Source of the DNA: Flavisolibacter longurius
GTDB lineage: Bacteria; Bacteroidota; Bacteroidia; Chitinophagales; Chitinophagaceae
Length of the DNA stretch: 64,000 nucleotides
Direction: 5' to 3'
Assembly (NCBI GenBank): GCA_014163555.1
Contig: JACJGO010000016.1
Span: 62,001 to 126,000 of the forward strand
Below are positions 1 to 8,855 of the stretch, in pieces. The translations under genes were made by a program, and so were the position numbers. Within the stretch, counting starts at the first letter, position 1; each line of letters starts with the position of its first letter. Under the pieces are notes generated by a model. The model searched no databases, was not told the DNA's origin, and was given only the letters and a program-made list of their open reading frames with translations.

Positions 1-471
1 CGGCGTCAGCTCGTAACTGAACGAAGTGTATTCACCCACATGCACCTGTTCGCCCTCAATGGTGCGCAGCAATTCGCCGTTGAGCCAAACCCGGGTTTCG
101 TAGCCGCAGGCACCAAAGGTCAGTTGCAGCAGCGACCGTTTATCGCCATTTCCGTTACCCAATTCCGGCAAGGGAAATTCCCTTTCATACCAGGCAATCA
201 CCCGGTCCCGCCAGCGTTCGCCGCCGCCAAACGTCATGTGTTCCTCGATAGAACCCGGCCAGTGAGCGGTTTGCTGATACTGGTGGCCCAGGTGCCAGCG
301 GTCACGCAGGCCTTTGTTATCAGTATCGATGGCAAAACTCCATTCGCCATCCAATAAAATAAACGAATTGGAGCGCAGTACAGCCCGCGGCAGGGGATTG
401 ACAAACTCTTCTTCAATCTGTCCTTCTTCTTTGCTCCGGGAGAGTCCATAGTTCGGGTGAAGTGTTTCCAT
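1..471 (-). CDS. Glycoside hydrolase family 2 enzyme, N-terminal part (cut by window edge)
   Basis: The reverse strand is open for exactly 157 codons from an ATG at 471 to the window edge, so only the N-terminus is visible. The sequence has the jelly-roll sugar-binding domain of GH2 enzymes (beta-galactosidase, beta-glucuronidase, beta-mannosidase): LLDGEWSFAID near residues 40-50, a WYEREFPLPE strand near 95-105, then TFGACGYETRVWLNGELL and a GEYTSFSYELT strand at the edge. The catalytic TIM barrel lies outside the window, so substrate is unknown. No signal peptide is seen (METLHPNYGL), suggesting a cytoplasmic enzyme. It is divergent from the gene at 631. Confidence 0.85.
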   Translation of the reverse strand, partial: METLHPNYGLSRSKEEGQIEEEFVNPLPRAVLRSNSFILLDGEWSFAIDTDNKGLRDRWHLGHQYQQTAHWPGSIEEHMTFGGGERWRDRVIAWYEREFPLPELGNGNGDKRSLLQLTFGACGYETRVWLNGELLRTIEGEQVHVGEYTSFSYELTP

Positions 472-522
472 ACTGGTTTGTTGTTGGCGGAAGTGCTGCG
501 AATTTTGGGCCAGCGGTTGGAA

Positions 523-560
523 AAGATATTGGGATAGTAGGATATTGGATATTTTTTGGG
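523..560 (+). repeat. Degenerate GATATTGG-type short tandem repeat
   Basis: Imperfect copies of GATATTGG/GATAGTAG repeat with about 9-bp spacing, in the gap between two divergent genes. The same word recurs at 4492 and, inverted, at 5208. Confidence 0.6.
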
Positions 561-630
561 AGGACGTTTTCCTTTGCTTTTGCCTATTGAAATAAAAGGA
601 ATGTAATCCTCTCGGCAGATATTTGCGGCT

Positions 631-1032
631 ATGATAAAAAAAGAGGAGTACAGGCTGGGAAATTACCTGATGCACAAAACCGGTGTTCGTATACTGACGG
701 TGCGGTGCAACCTGGAGCATTTTGCCCTGATGGCAAAAGGCGGTGAAAAAGATTTGTTCCCGGTGGTGCTTTCGGCATCCATCCTGGAAAAATGCGGATT
801 TACCGAGAATAAAAAATACCCCCTTCTTCCCGAAAGCCGGGAGTTTATCCTGGTACTACCGGTGATGGGTACCGGTGATATGGAAATAAGGGCTTATATC
901 AAAAACAACAAAGAATGTTTTGGCCGGGTGATGATGAACGGCGTGCCGGTAAGCAACAACTTCTATCACCTGCACCAGTTGCAGAACGTATATTTTTCGC
1001 TTACGGGTGCGGAGTTGGCGATTAAGGATTAG
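631..1032 (+). CDS. Small protein of a phage/accessory-associated Bacteroidota family
   Basis: This 133-residue soluble protein has no signal peptide or membrane segment. Its architecture, EYRLGNYLMHKTG at the start, PVVLSASILEKCGF in the middle and HLHQLQNVYFSLTGAEL at the end, matches my recollection of a family common in Bacteroidota genomes and prophages (N-terminal RIGNxV, central LTxExLxKxGF, C-terminal HQLQNLYFALTGEEL). Function is unknown. The ATG is the only good start in frame. It converges with the helicase gene at 1159 across an inverted repeat. Confidence 0.75.
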   Translation: MIKKEEYRLGNYLMHKTGVRILTVRCNLEHFALMAKGGEKDLFPVVLSASILEKCGFTENKKYPLLPESREFILVLPVMGTGDMEIRAYIKNNKECFGRVMMNGVPVSNNFYHLHQLQNVYFSLTGAELAIKD

Positions 1033-1037
1033 GTGTT

Positions 1038-1157
1038 GAGTTGTGAGTGGTCAGTGGTGAGTAGCCAGTTTCGAATAATAAATAATCAGTAATAAATAAT
1101 AGGTAGCGAGTGGTGAGTAAGAAATGACCCCAACTCACCACTGACCACTCACCACTC
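1038..1157. repeat. Inverted GTGAGTGGTCAGTGG repeat between convergent genes
   Basis: Left arm 1038-1062 and right arm 1133-1157 are reverse complements at 24 of 25 positions. Each arm is built of GTGAGTGG/GTCAGTGG words about 7 bp long. The spacer 1063-1132 holds more partial copies. The element lies 5 bases after the stop at 1032 and abuts the stop of the helicase at 1159. It could act as a bidirectional hairpin, but it has no T-run. Confidence 0.7.
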
Positions 1158-1158
1158 A

Positions 1159-2487
1159 TCATTTCGCTACCGCGATCTTGATCTTCTTGCCCTTCAGTTT
1201 TTCTTCCTTGATCAGTTGCAGAAAATGACTCACCCTGGGCTTTCTGACAGCGGCAAAGGCAAAAAAGTCTTTGACTTCAATAATACCGATATCTTCTTTT
1301 TTCAATTGCCCTTTGTTGGTGAAAAAGCCAACGATATCAACTTTGTTCACCTTGTCTTTTTTACCGGCAGCAATAAACAGCGTGGTCCATTTGGGTTTTT
1401 CGGGAAGGGTTAGCGGTGAAACCAATTCCAGTTCCGTAACCGGTGTTTTTAAATAAGCGGGCAGCTTTTCTTCTTGATTTAAGATCAATACTGCTGTTCC
1501 GGTTGCGTCCATGCGGGCCGTGCGGCCATTGCGGTGAGTAAAAACTTCTTCGGTAGCCGGCAGGTGATAGTGCACGATGTAGCGGATGTGGGCAATGTCC
1601 AGTCCACGGGAGGCCAGATCAGTAGTTACCAAAAAATTAGAGCTGCCGTTCCTGAATTTTGCCAGCGCCACTTCCCGTTCCCGCTGTTCCATGGCGCCAT
1701 GGTAAAATGTATTGACGATCCCTTTTTCAGTCAGCAGGTTGCTCACTCTTTCTACCGATTCGCGGTGATTGCAAAAAATAATGGTGGGCCTTGCCCCAAT
1801 ATGGCAAAGCAGGTTAAAGAGCGTATCGATCTTGTCCTTTTCCGGCGAATGAAGTGTATGCAGCGTTAAGCTTTCTTTGGGGGTTTCGCCTTCCGGCAAA
1901 TAATCCAGCCGCAGGGCATCGGATGCCTGGAGAAAATCAGGAATCTCCACCGCTTCGGTAGCGGAGGTAAGTACCTTTTTCTGCACCGCCGGCAGCGCTG
2001 CAACGATCTCCTCTATCTCCTCTACAAAACCGGCTTCCAGCGATTTATCAAATTCATCCAGCACCAGGTAACGAATGCTTTGGGTGGTGATGTTGCCGCG
2101 ACGGATATGATCGGCCAGGCGTCCCGGCGTACCAATGATAACAGCCGGCGGTTGCACCAGGTTGTTTTCTTCAATCTCCCGCTTATGTCCGCCGTAGCAA
2201 GGGGTGACTTTCAGCCCGGTGCCCATGGATTTGAAAACTGTCTCAATCTGAAGGGCCAGTTCTCGTGTGGGTACAATAATAAGGGCCTGTGTGTCTTTTT
2301 GTGAAAGGTCAAGATGATTGATCACCGGCAGTAAAAATGCCAGGGTTTTGCCCGACCCGGTTGGTGCCAGCAATACGAGGTTGTTGTGCGCCGGAAATGC
2401 TGCAAGCGTTGCTTCCTGTATCGCGTTCAGGGCGTCGATACGCAGGTTGTTCAGGACTGTTTCTGTAGAAAAATTCTTTTGCTGCAT
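1159..2487 (-). CDS. DEAD-box ATP-dependent RNA helicase, DbpA-like
   Basis: This 442-residue helicase probably works in ribosome assembly or RNA remodelling. Motifs run in order: APTGSGKT (I), PTRELALQ (Ia), GTPGRL (Ib), DEFD (II, in place of DEAD), SAT (III), TDLASRGLDI (V) and HRNGRTAR (VI, usually HRIGRTGR). The last ~75 residues (WTTLFIAAGKKDKVNKVDI, VGFF, IGIIEVKDFFAFAAV) match the RRM-like RNA-binding domain of DbpA, which binds 23S rRNA hairpin 92. I chose the ATG at 2487 (MQQKNFSTETVL), ten codons inside the longest frame, because the extra residues are non-conserved. DbpA identity is likely; the true substrate is inferred. Confidence 0.9.
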   Translation of the reverse strand: MQQKNFSTETVLNNLRIDALNAIQEATLAAFPAHNNLVLLAPTGSGKTLAFLLPVINHLDLSQKDTQALIIVPTRELALQIETVFKSMGTGLKVTPCYGGHKREIEENNLVQPPAVIIGTPGRLADHIRRGNITTQSIRYLVLDEFDKSLEAGFVEEIEEIVAALPAVQKKVLTSATEAVEIPDFLQASDALRLDYLPEGETPKESLTLHTLHSPEKDKIDTLFNLLCHIGARPTIIFCNHRESVERVSNLLTEKGIVNTFYHGAMEQREREVALAKFRNGSSNFLVTTDLASRGLDIAHIRYIVHYHLPATEEVFTHRNGRTARMDATGTAVLILNQEEKLPAYLKTPVTELELVSPLTLPEKPKWTTLFIAAGKKDKVNKVDIVGFFTNKGQLKKEDIGIIEVKDFFAFAAVRKPRVSHFLQLIKEEKLKGKKIKIAVAK

Positions 2488-2613
2488 TGGTAAAAATACA
2501 ACAACTGCTGTGAGCAAAGGAATGCTTTCGGTTTGTCACAGTTTGATACCACTCATCACAGGATGGTTTTTCAACGGGATAAAAATTTATCTTCCCCTCC
2601 TTAATTTTTTTCT

Positions 2614-4485
2614 ATGCTTCGATTCGTTTCCGTTATTCTCCTGCTGACTGCTTTCTCTTCGTCAGCGCAGGAACTCTACAAACCCCGTGATGTAAAAAAA
2701 GCTTTTGCCAACGGCACACGTTCTGATGACGGAAGACCCGGCAAGGCCTATTGGCAGAATAAAGGCCGGTACACGATCAACATCAAGGCAACGCCTCCTA
2801 ACCGTATTATTTACGGTACCGAGGAAATCACTTATATCAACAACAGTCCAACTGAATTGAAGCAATTGCTGTTGAAATTATTCATGAACATGCACAAGCC
2901 CGGCGCCCCGCGGGCCGGTGGTGCGGCTTCCGAAAATCTAACCATGGGTGTTGTGATTGACTCCCTCCTGGTTGGCGGCAAAAAGGTGCGAATCAATCCT
3001 AACGCATTTACCAATCTTCTGGTATCGTTGCCAACACCGCTTCGTTCCAACGATTCGGTCAAGCTTTCCATTGCCTGGCATTACGAGCTCTCATTGGAGC
3101 AGGGCCGCGAAGGGGTGATCGACAGCACCACATTTTTCCTTGCGTATTTCTATCCCCGCATTGCTGTGTATGATGATTACCGCGGATGGGATGCCACACC
3201 GCATACCGGCCCGCTGGAGTTCTACAATGATTTTAATGATTATACGCTGAACGTGCAGGTGCCCAAAAATTACCTGGTATGGGCCACCGGTACATTGACC
3301 AACCCTACAGCTATATTAAAGCAAGAAGCGGCCAGTCGCTACCAGCAATCGTTGACGTCAGATAAGGTGGTGAAGATCGTGTCACCGCAGGACCTGGCGG
3401 CAAAATCCGTTACCGCCGAAAATAATTTCAACACCTGGCAGTTCACCTCCGCCAACATTCCCGATGTAGCCGTGGGCCTGAGCGATCATTATGTGTGGGA
3501 CGGCAGCAGCCTGGTGGTTGATCAAAAAACCGGTCGCCGTGCTTCCATGCAGGCAGCCTATAACGACACAGCAAAGGACTTTCACCACATGGTACGGTTC
3601 GGCAAAGAATCACTGGCCTGGTTGTCCAACAACTGGCCGGGGATTCCGTATCCGTATGAAAAATCGGTTGTGTTTCAGGGTTATGCCGGAATGGAATATC
3701 CCATGATGGCCAACGATGAAACCTACGAAGACACTACCTTTTCAAAGTTTGTAGCCATGCACGAACTGGCGCATACCTACATGCCCTTTTACATGGGCAC
3801 CAACGAAACCCGTTATGGCTTTATGGACGAAGGCTGGGTAACAGCATTTGAATACCTTTTCAATACCGAAACCATGGGAAAGGAAAAAGGTGAAGAACTG
3901 TTTAAGCAGTTCCGGGTGCGCAACTGGACCACCGACCCTGCTCAGGAGCAGGATATGCCCATCATCACCGCCGGCAGCAATTTAAGCGGCGCAGGACTGG
4001 GCAACAATATTTACGGCAAACCGGCGCTGGCTTACCTGGCCCTGAAAGAACTGCTGGGTGATGCTCTTTTCAAAAAAGCCCTGCACGAATACATGGCCCG
4101 CTGGAATGGCAAGCACCCCATTCCCTGGGATTTTTTCAACACGTTCAACAGCGCCACCGGTCAAAACCTCAACTGGTTTTGGAACAGTTGGTTTTTCTCT
4201 CCCAATTATATTGACCTGGCGGTGCAGGAAGTGAAAACTACTACCGGTACCACAACGCTTACCGTACAAAATGTTGGCGGCATGCCGGTTCCGTTTGATG
4301 CCGTAGTGACCTATGCCGATGGCACAACAGAACGTTTTCATCAAACACCGGCCGTATGGAAAAAAAGCGGCAAGGCGGCCGTTCTGCCCTTGAAGACAAA
4401 AAAGCCTGTAACCTCCGTGAAGCTGGAAGGCGGCATTTTTATGGATGCGGCACCGGAAGATAATGAGTGGCGAAAGGGGGCTTGA
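2614..4485 (+). CDS. M1 family zinc aminopeptidase, exported
   Basis: A 623-residue precursor with a Sec signal peptide (MLRFVSVILLLTAFSSSAQ) and an M1 aminopeptidase body. The zinc site is HELAH at residues 383-387 with the third ligand Glu at 406 (FMDEGW). The substrate-recognition GxMEN motif appears as GYAGMEYP near 356-363. An N-terminal beta-sheet domain occupies about 50-270, and the C-terminal ~110 residues look like the beta-sandwich found in secreted Bacteroidota M1 enzymes. It probably acts in the periplasm or outside the cell on peptides. It is monocistronic by spacing. Confidence 0.93.
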   Translation: MLRFVSVILLLTAFSSSAQELYKPRDVKKAFANGTRSDDGRPGKAYWQNKGRYTINIKATPPNRIIYGTEEITYINNSPTELKQLLLKLFMNMHKPGAPRAGGAASENLTMGVVIDSLLVGGKKVRINPNAFTNLLVSLPTPLRSNDSVKLSIAWHYELSLEQGREGVIDSTTFFLAYFYPRIAVYDDYRGWDATPHTGPLEFYNDFNDYTLNVQVPKNYLVWATGTLTNPTAILKQEAASRYQQSLTSDKVVKIVSPQDLAAKSVTAENNFNTWQFTSANIPDVAVGLSDHYVWDGSSLVVDQKTGRRASMQAAYNDTAKDFHHMVRFGKESLAWLSNNWPGIPYPYEKSVVFQGYAGMEYPMMANDETYEDTTFSKFVAMHELAHTYMPFYMGTNETRYGFMDEGWVTAFEYLFNTETMGKEKGEELFKQFRVRNWTTDPAQEQDMPIITAGSNLSGAGLGNNIYGKPALAYLALKELLGDALFKKALHEYMARWNGKHPIPWDFFNTFNSATGQNLNWFWNSWFFSPNYIDLAVQEVKTTTGTTTLTVQNVGGMPVPFDAVVTYADGTTERFHQTPAVWKKSGKAAVLPLKTKKPVTSVKLEGGIFMDAAPEDNEWRKGA

Positions 4486-4491
4486 TGCGTT

Positions 4492-4523
4492 TGATATTGG
4501 GATATTAGGATATTGGGATACTG
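4492..4523 (+). repeat. Degenerate GATATTGG-type short tandem repeat
   Basis: Three imperfect 9-bp units (GATATTGG, GATATTAG, GATATTGG) start seven bases after the M1 peptidase stop, reading in that gene's sense direction. An inverted partner sits at 5208-5242. Confidence 0.7.
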
Positions 4524-4641
4524 TCAGAGGCAACGTGTTTTTTAAATTGGCAGAATACCGGGATCAAACTCCTGAAGAAAACAATTCGTTTTACATGCAC
4601 AAACCATTGTTTTGTATCCACTAAATAAATTTCATCGTATC

Positions 4642-4677
4642 AATACAAAAGGCCTTCACCAGAAGGCCTTTTGTATT
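4642..4677. terminator. Rho-independent-type terminator without an adjacent gene
   Basis: A perfect 15-bp stem (AATACAAAAGGCCTT and its complement) with loop CACCAG. It is 157 bases beyond the M1 peptidase stop, so it may end a long 3' UTR or a small RNA; the A/T arms would allow use from both strands. Confidence 0.7.
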
Positions 4678-4762
4678 TCTATTCGGGTAAAGCAAGAATG
4701 ATCCCTTCAACCTGCGGGTTATTGTTTTAAAGTATGGACAAAAACAATTACATTGTAAGAGA

Positions 4763-4999
4763 ATGATTGACGCGGAATATATCATTGCTTTTATTATTAC
4801 GATACTGATAGGAATCGGCGTGATTGCCCACAACAATAGAAACGTGAAGTATCCATTGATCTTATCAGTTTTAGGTACCGCTTATATGCTTTTTCATACG
4901 ATACTTTACCCGGTGTCAAACAGCATGTTCTTCGCTTTTATAGGGGTTGTTTTTATTATTCAACATTTAAAGAAGAGTAGGGGCCAAAGCGAGGTTTGA
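4763..4999 (+). CDS. Small integral membrane protein, unknown
   Basis: A 78-residue protein that is almost entirely membrane: hydrophobic segments near residues 5-22, 31-48 and 52-68, then a basic tail (HLKKSRGQ). An ATG preceded by AAGAGA is a reasonable start. I do not recognise a family. It sits alone in a segment bracketed by inverted copies of the GATATTGG repeat. Composition and codon use are more A/T-rich than its neighbours, so acquisition with that segment is possible but unproven. A spurious reading frame cannot be excluded. Confidence 0.5.
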   Translation: MIDAEYIIAFIITILIGIGVIAHNNRNVKYPLILSVLGTAYMLFHTILYPVSNSMFFAFIGVVFIIQHLKKSRGQSEV

Positions 5000-5207
5000 A
5001 GGTTTTTCGTATCGTTCTTCCTTTTATAAAGGTTTTTCAAGTTTAATTTCCTTGTTTCCTTTCTGGTGTTGTATTTCCACCAACAGTACTATACTTCGGT
5101 GGAAGGTTGCCAGCAAGCCATTGACTACAGGCCCAAACATCAGTTCGTGTATAAACGAGCAATGATTGTTGGTACATGGAAAGCCTTAATCAACTCTTTC
5201 AGTAAAA

Positions 5208-5242
5208 CCAATATCCCAATATCTAATATCTCAATATCCACT
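5208..5242 (-). repeat. Degenerate GATATTGG-type short tandem repeat
   Basis: Units of AATATCC/AATATCT spaced by about 9 bp end two bases before the stop of the permease gene. Read on the minus strand this is the same word as at 4492 and lies in sense orientation behind the permease gene. Confidence 0.7.
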
Positions 5243-5244
5243 TT

Positions 5245-6417
5245 CTAACTCGTCGTAGCACTCGGATCCGTCTCTTCCGTGTTGGCCAGTTTTTCTTCCT
5301 GTTCCTTCTTTTTTTCCATGCGCCGAAAAATCCGGTTCCAGCGTTTTTGCCAGACCAGTCCAATGTGTTCCGACGGTACTTCAGTGCCCAGCAAACTCCC
5401 CCAGGGTTGCAGACCATCTACCCGGTCAAACACAATTTTGAGCACACCAATAATGGGAATGGAGAGGAACATGCCTGATACACCCCACAAGGCGCCGCCC
5501 AGCAATACGCCAATAATGGAGATAAGCGCATTTACCTGCACCTTGCTCGATACAATCCGCGGCATAAGGATATTGTTATCGAAAAACTGGATGACGAGGT
5601 AGGCCCCAACCACAGCCAGTTGACCGGTAAAGCCATCGCGGCTGATGGTGACCATCAGGAGGGGAAGGGCAATAGCAATCAGTCCGCCGATGTAGGGAAT
5701 CAGATTTAAGATACCGCCAATCACCCCAATCACAATCGCCGAAGGCACACCAATCAGCAATAATGCTATGCTGTTGAGTACACAAACAATCACGGTTTCG
5801 AGCATCAGTCCCTGCATAAAACTTTGCACAGCGGTCTTGGTCTGGCTTAAAATTTCGGCAACCCGCAAGGAATGTTTTTCAGAGAAAACCATAAAAAGAA
5901 ATTCCAGGATCAGGGGTTTGTAATAGAGGAGCAGAAATACATAGGTTGGAATCAGAAGCACTACGGAAATAAATGTGAGCACCGGACCAACAGTGCTTTG
6001 CAGCATATCGCCGCCACCGTCGGCCAGGCTGGCATTAATGGCCGATACCTGCTTTTCTATATTAAAACCAAATTTCGCTTTTGTCCAATCCTGCAACTGC
6101 ACCAGCATCACCGAAAACTTTTGTTTGATGAGGGGCAGGCTGTCGAGAAACACACTGACCTGGGTAGACAGGAAATAAAACAACCCGGCAATCACCAGCG
6201 TAGCAGCCAGCAGCGTAAGCAGGATGGCCGGCACTTTGGGCATGAAGGTTTCGAGCTTTGTATACAACGGGTTGAGTAAAATAGCGGTCAGGATAGCAAA
6301 GACCACGGGAATGAGAATACCACCCAGTACATACAAAATGTAGATGGCGGCAATCAAGCCTACAAGAATAGCGGGTATCTTGATATAAATGGGATACTCT
6401 TTTTCTGTTTCTGTCAT
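5245..6417 (-). CDS. AI-2E family transporter (permease)
   Basis: A 390-residue polytopic membrane protein of the AI-2E/YdiK/PerM family. Hydrophobic helices occur at about residues 10-45 and 60-85. A soluble, charged stretch follows near 90-145, and then further helices that include the conserved run of GVIGGILNLIPYIGGLI and the later GALWGVSGMFLSIPIIG. Family members have been linked to export of signalling molecules or ions; the substrate here cannot be told. The ATG at 6417 (MTETEKEYPIYIKIP) fits the family N-terminus better than the upstream one. The C-terminal ~50 residues are charged and presumably cytoplasmic. Confidence 0.9.
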   Translation of the reverse strand: MTETEKEYPIYIKIPAILVGLIAAIYILYVLGGILIPVVFAILTAILLNPLYTKLETFMPKVPAILLTLLAATLVIAGLFYFLSTQVSVFLDSLPLIKQKFSVMLVQLQDWTKAKFGFNIEKQVSAINASLADGGGDMLQSTVGPVLTFISVVLLIPTYVFLLLYYKPLILEFLFMVFSEKHSLRVAEILSQTKTAVQSFMQGLMLETVIVCVLNSIALLLIGVPSAIVIGVIGGILNLIPYIGGLIAIALPLLMVTISRDGFTGQLAVVGAYLVIQFFDNNILMPRIVSSKVQVNALISIIGVLLGGALWGVSGMFLSIPIIGVLKIVFDRVDGLQPWGSLLGTEVPSEHIGLVWQKRWNRIFRRMEKKKEQEEKLANTEETDPSATTS

Positions 6418-6621
6418 GGAAGAGGGTTGGAAAGACTGTAGTACAAAACAAGTACCACCATTTTTTCCATCTCTGCCAGCGGGTCCGGAATGATTTATTC
6501 TGACAGACCACAACTGGACAGAACTGCACTTCTTTCTGCCAAAACGATCCCTTTTTCAGCATGGATTGTTCTTTGCGGCCAAAAAAGCGTTACTCCTTTT
6601 TTCAATCTAAAAACAAAAAAC

Positions 6622-7020
6622 ATGTACTACAATCAGTCATGTGCCGCAAAAGGCAAAGGGTACGGAAGCGGGCAACGGCCCATGCTTATCCGCAGTATGC
6701 AGCGTGCTGCTGTCAACATTTACAAAACAGAAACCAGCTACGAGATGCTGGTGTTTGCGCCGGGTCGCATCAAAGAACATTTTCGTGTTGATGTGAATGG
6801 TGCAGAACTCAAAATTTCCTACACGCCACCGGAAGGTTTTCCCCGCCCGGATTGGGTGCTGCGGGAGTACAGCCGCGGTGGTTTTACACGGGTTTTTAAC
6901 CTGGATGAAACCATCGATGCCACCAACATTTCGGCCCGGTACGAAGACGGCGTGTTGTATGTAACGCTTCCGCTGCTTCCCGGCAAAAGCGTAACCAAAA
7001 AACAAGTGGTGGTTAGCTGA
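6622..7020 (+). CDS. Small heat-shock protein, Hsp20/alpha-crystallin family
   Basis: A 132-residue protein whose residues ~30-130 form an alpha-crystallin domain: NIYKTETSYEMLVFAPG, then FRVDVNGAELKISY, then REYSRGGFTRVFNLDETID, then ISARYEDGVLYVTLPL. The last is the typical A-x-x-x-n-GVL motif. These proteins hold unfolding clients without ATP. I chose the ATG at 6622 because the upstream in-frame residues are unrelated to the family. A terminator follows directly. No CIRCE-type operator was seen upstream. Confidence 0.9.
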   Translation: MYYNQSCAAKGKGYGSGQRPMLIRSMQRAAVNIYKTETSYEMLVFAPGRIKEHFRVDVNGAELKISYTPPEGFPRPDWVLREYSRGGFTRVFNLDETIDATNISARYEDGVLYVTLPLLPGKSVTKKQVVVS

Positions 7021-7042
7021 GCGATCTGTTAAGACGAACACA

Positions 7043-7070
7043 AGAAGCGGCGACTTTTGTTGCCGCTTCT
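7043..7070 (+). terminator. Rho-independent-type terminator
   Basis: Stem AGAAGCGGC / GCCGCTTCT with a 10-base loop, followed by CTTTTT, 22 bases after the Hsp20 stop. Confidence 0.8.
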
Positions 7071-7247
7071 CTTTTTAACAATGCCGCAAAATTTGATGGC
7101 CTTATTTTTTGTGTGGTGGTGTAGGCAAACAATTCACAGCCAGACAAACTAAACTTTCGTTACACAATGAAGTCTAGGTTTTCGTTTTACTGGTTGTCAT
7201 TGAATGCTTCGCGTCATCAACCTATTTAACAAGAAACACAGAACGCT

Positions 7248-7916
7248 ATGAAAAAACTTTTTTTACCCATCCTCATCGCCTTTTTATTACCGGTTTCGTA
7301 TTCGTGCAGTACACTACGCAATTATGTTTTGACAGAGCAAGACGCCGTAACGGCCTTGCGGCAGATGCTGGAGATCGGCGCCAAAAGCGATCTGCAGGGC
7401 GCCTTTAGCAAAGACGCTGTGATGGCAACCATCTTCCCGGAATCCGTTCGCAAAACATTGAACACTTTGCAACAACTGGGACTGACCAACGAGATTGACC
7501 GCTTTACCACTACCATGAGTACCGCAGCGGAACAAACGGCTACCCGCTCGGTTCCCATTTTGGTACAGGGCATCGGCAGCATGTCGATCACCGACGGTAT
7601 CCGCATTGTAAGAGGGGGTGGTACGGCTGCTACGAATTACCTGCGTACGTCCATTGGTGCGGACCTGCGCAAAGAGATTCGTCCTGTTATGGAACAGGCC
7701 CTGAAAGAATACAACCTGGTAGAGCAGTGGAACAACATCATCAAGCCGGCAAGAGCATTGGTTGGCGACCGCCTGAACCTTGACTTGCCCACACTAATGG
7801 CTGGTTTGGTAAGCGAAAAAATGTTCCAGAAACTGGAAGAAAAAGAGCGTGAAATTCGTACCACGGCAGCGGCAAGAACAACACCGTTGCTGCAACGGGT
7901 ATTTGCCGGAAACTAA
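7248..7916 (+). CDS. DUF4197 family lipoprotein
   Basis: A 222-residue lipoprotein precursor: signal peptide MKKLFLPILIAFLLPVSYSC with lipid-modified Cys20. The body is mostly helical and matches DUF4197: TEQDAVTALRQMLEIGA near 30-45, then IFPESVRKTLNTLQQLG, SITDGIRIVRGGGTAATNYLR and IRPVMEQALKEYNLVEQWN. Function is unknown. No Asp follows Cys at +2 (STLR), and in Bacteroidota surface export depends on a different signal, so the leaflet cannot be decided. It is a single gene with its own terminator. Confidence 0.88.
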   Translation: MKKLFLPILIAFLLPVSYSCSTLRNYVLTEQDAVTALRQMLEIGAKSDLQGAFSKDAVMATIFPESVRKTLNTLQQLGLTNEIDRFTTTMSTAAEQTATRSVPILVQGIGSMSITDGIRIVRGGGTAATNYLRTSIGADLRKEIRPVMEQALKEYNLVEQWNNIIKPARALVGDRLNLDLPTLMAGLVSEKMFQKLEEKEREIRTTAAARTTPLLQRVFAGN

Positions 7917-7959
7917 TACCGGTAAACCACATCTGGTGCGATAGAAATATCAATTTTTT

Positions 7960-7986
7960 AATGACCTTCTGCACAGGAAGGTCATT
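7960..7986 (+). terminator. Rho-independent-type terminator
   Basis: Stem AATGACCTTC / GAAGGTCATT, loop TGCACAG, then a T-run; 43 bases after the DUF4197 gene. Confidence 0.8.
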
Positions 7987-8203
7987 TTTTATTTTCATTC
8001 AAAATCAAGCATTGCAAAAGGTGAATGTAATAATCGAACAAAGGGTAGTTACTCTTCACCTTTCCACATAAACTATATGGAAACGAAATTTGCTGAAGGC
8101 TTGCCGGTATCCCTGCAAACCGGCAAAAACGTAATGTGTGCTGATGCTTCCAATAGCTTCCAATTAATCCCGGAAGTATATTTACATCATATAACAACCG
8201 ATC

Positions 8204-8707
8204 ATGAACGAGAATGCATTCTTTGATGCCTGCCGCAATGGAGATATTGCTTTTGCCAAACAATACCTGGAACAAAATCCGGACGCGGTGAACAATAAGG
8301 ATCCCAAAGGATTTACCCCCCTGATCCTGGCAGCCTACAATGAGCAGCCGGCCATCGTTGACCTTCTTATTGCAAACGGTGCAGACCTGAACCAGCAGGA
8401 TGCAGCGGGCAATACGGCATTAATGGGCATTGCATTCAAAGGGTATAAAGAAATTGCCAAAAAGCTGATTGATGCCGGCGCTGATGTGAATGTTCGTAAC
8501 AGCAACGGTGCGCCTGCATTAACATTTGCAGCTACATTCGGCCACCTGCAAATAGCCGAATGGATGCTGCAAAACGGCGCCGATATGACCTTGCGTGACA
8601 GTCGTGGCAAATCGCCCATAGACCATGCCGTTACACAGGGTAATGAAGCCATGATCGAACTATTTCAGCGCTTTGTGCCTTCCACCGGCAGCGAGAACAA
8701 CGCATAA
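8204..8707 (+). CDS. Ankyrin repeat protein
   Basis: A 167-residue soluble protein made of about four ankyrin repeats with the usual G-x-TPL-x-x-A cores: GFTPLILAAYNEQPAIVDLLIANGAD, then GNTALMGIAFKG, GAPALTFAATFG and GKSPIDHAVTQG. There is no export signal, so it should act in the cytoplasm by binding another protein; in some bacteria such proteins are immunity partners of effectors or accompany catalase. No partner gene is adjacent. The ATG at 8204 gives a clean first repeat. Confidence 0.92.
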   Translation: MNENAFFDACRNGDIAFAKQYLEQNPDAVNNKDPKGFTPLILAAYNEQPAIVDLLIANGADLNQQDAAGNTALMGIAFKGYKEIAKKLIDAGADVNVRNSNGAPALTFAATFGHLQIAEWMLQNGADMTLRDSRGKSPIDHAVTQGNEAMIELFQRFVPSTGSENNA

Positions 8708-8855
8708 AAAAACAGTTTACCATTTTCTTTTCGATTCCCGCCCTTCCTTTTCACTTCTTTAACAGGGTTCGGCTACTTGGCACCTAAAGTGGCACAGTTT
8801 TGTCATTATACTACCTCACAATGAAACCCTGTTTACTCATTGAAAAATTTGACTT

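Noticed and set aside
5066-5248. Plus-strand frame of 60 codons after the small membrane gene
   Set aside because: No usable start, and its last 12 codons are the GATATTGG repeat.
8078-8224. Short frame METKFAEGLPVSLQTGKN overlapping the ankyrin start
   Set aside because: 49 codons, no conserved pattern, overlaps the ankyrin gene out of frame.
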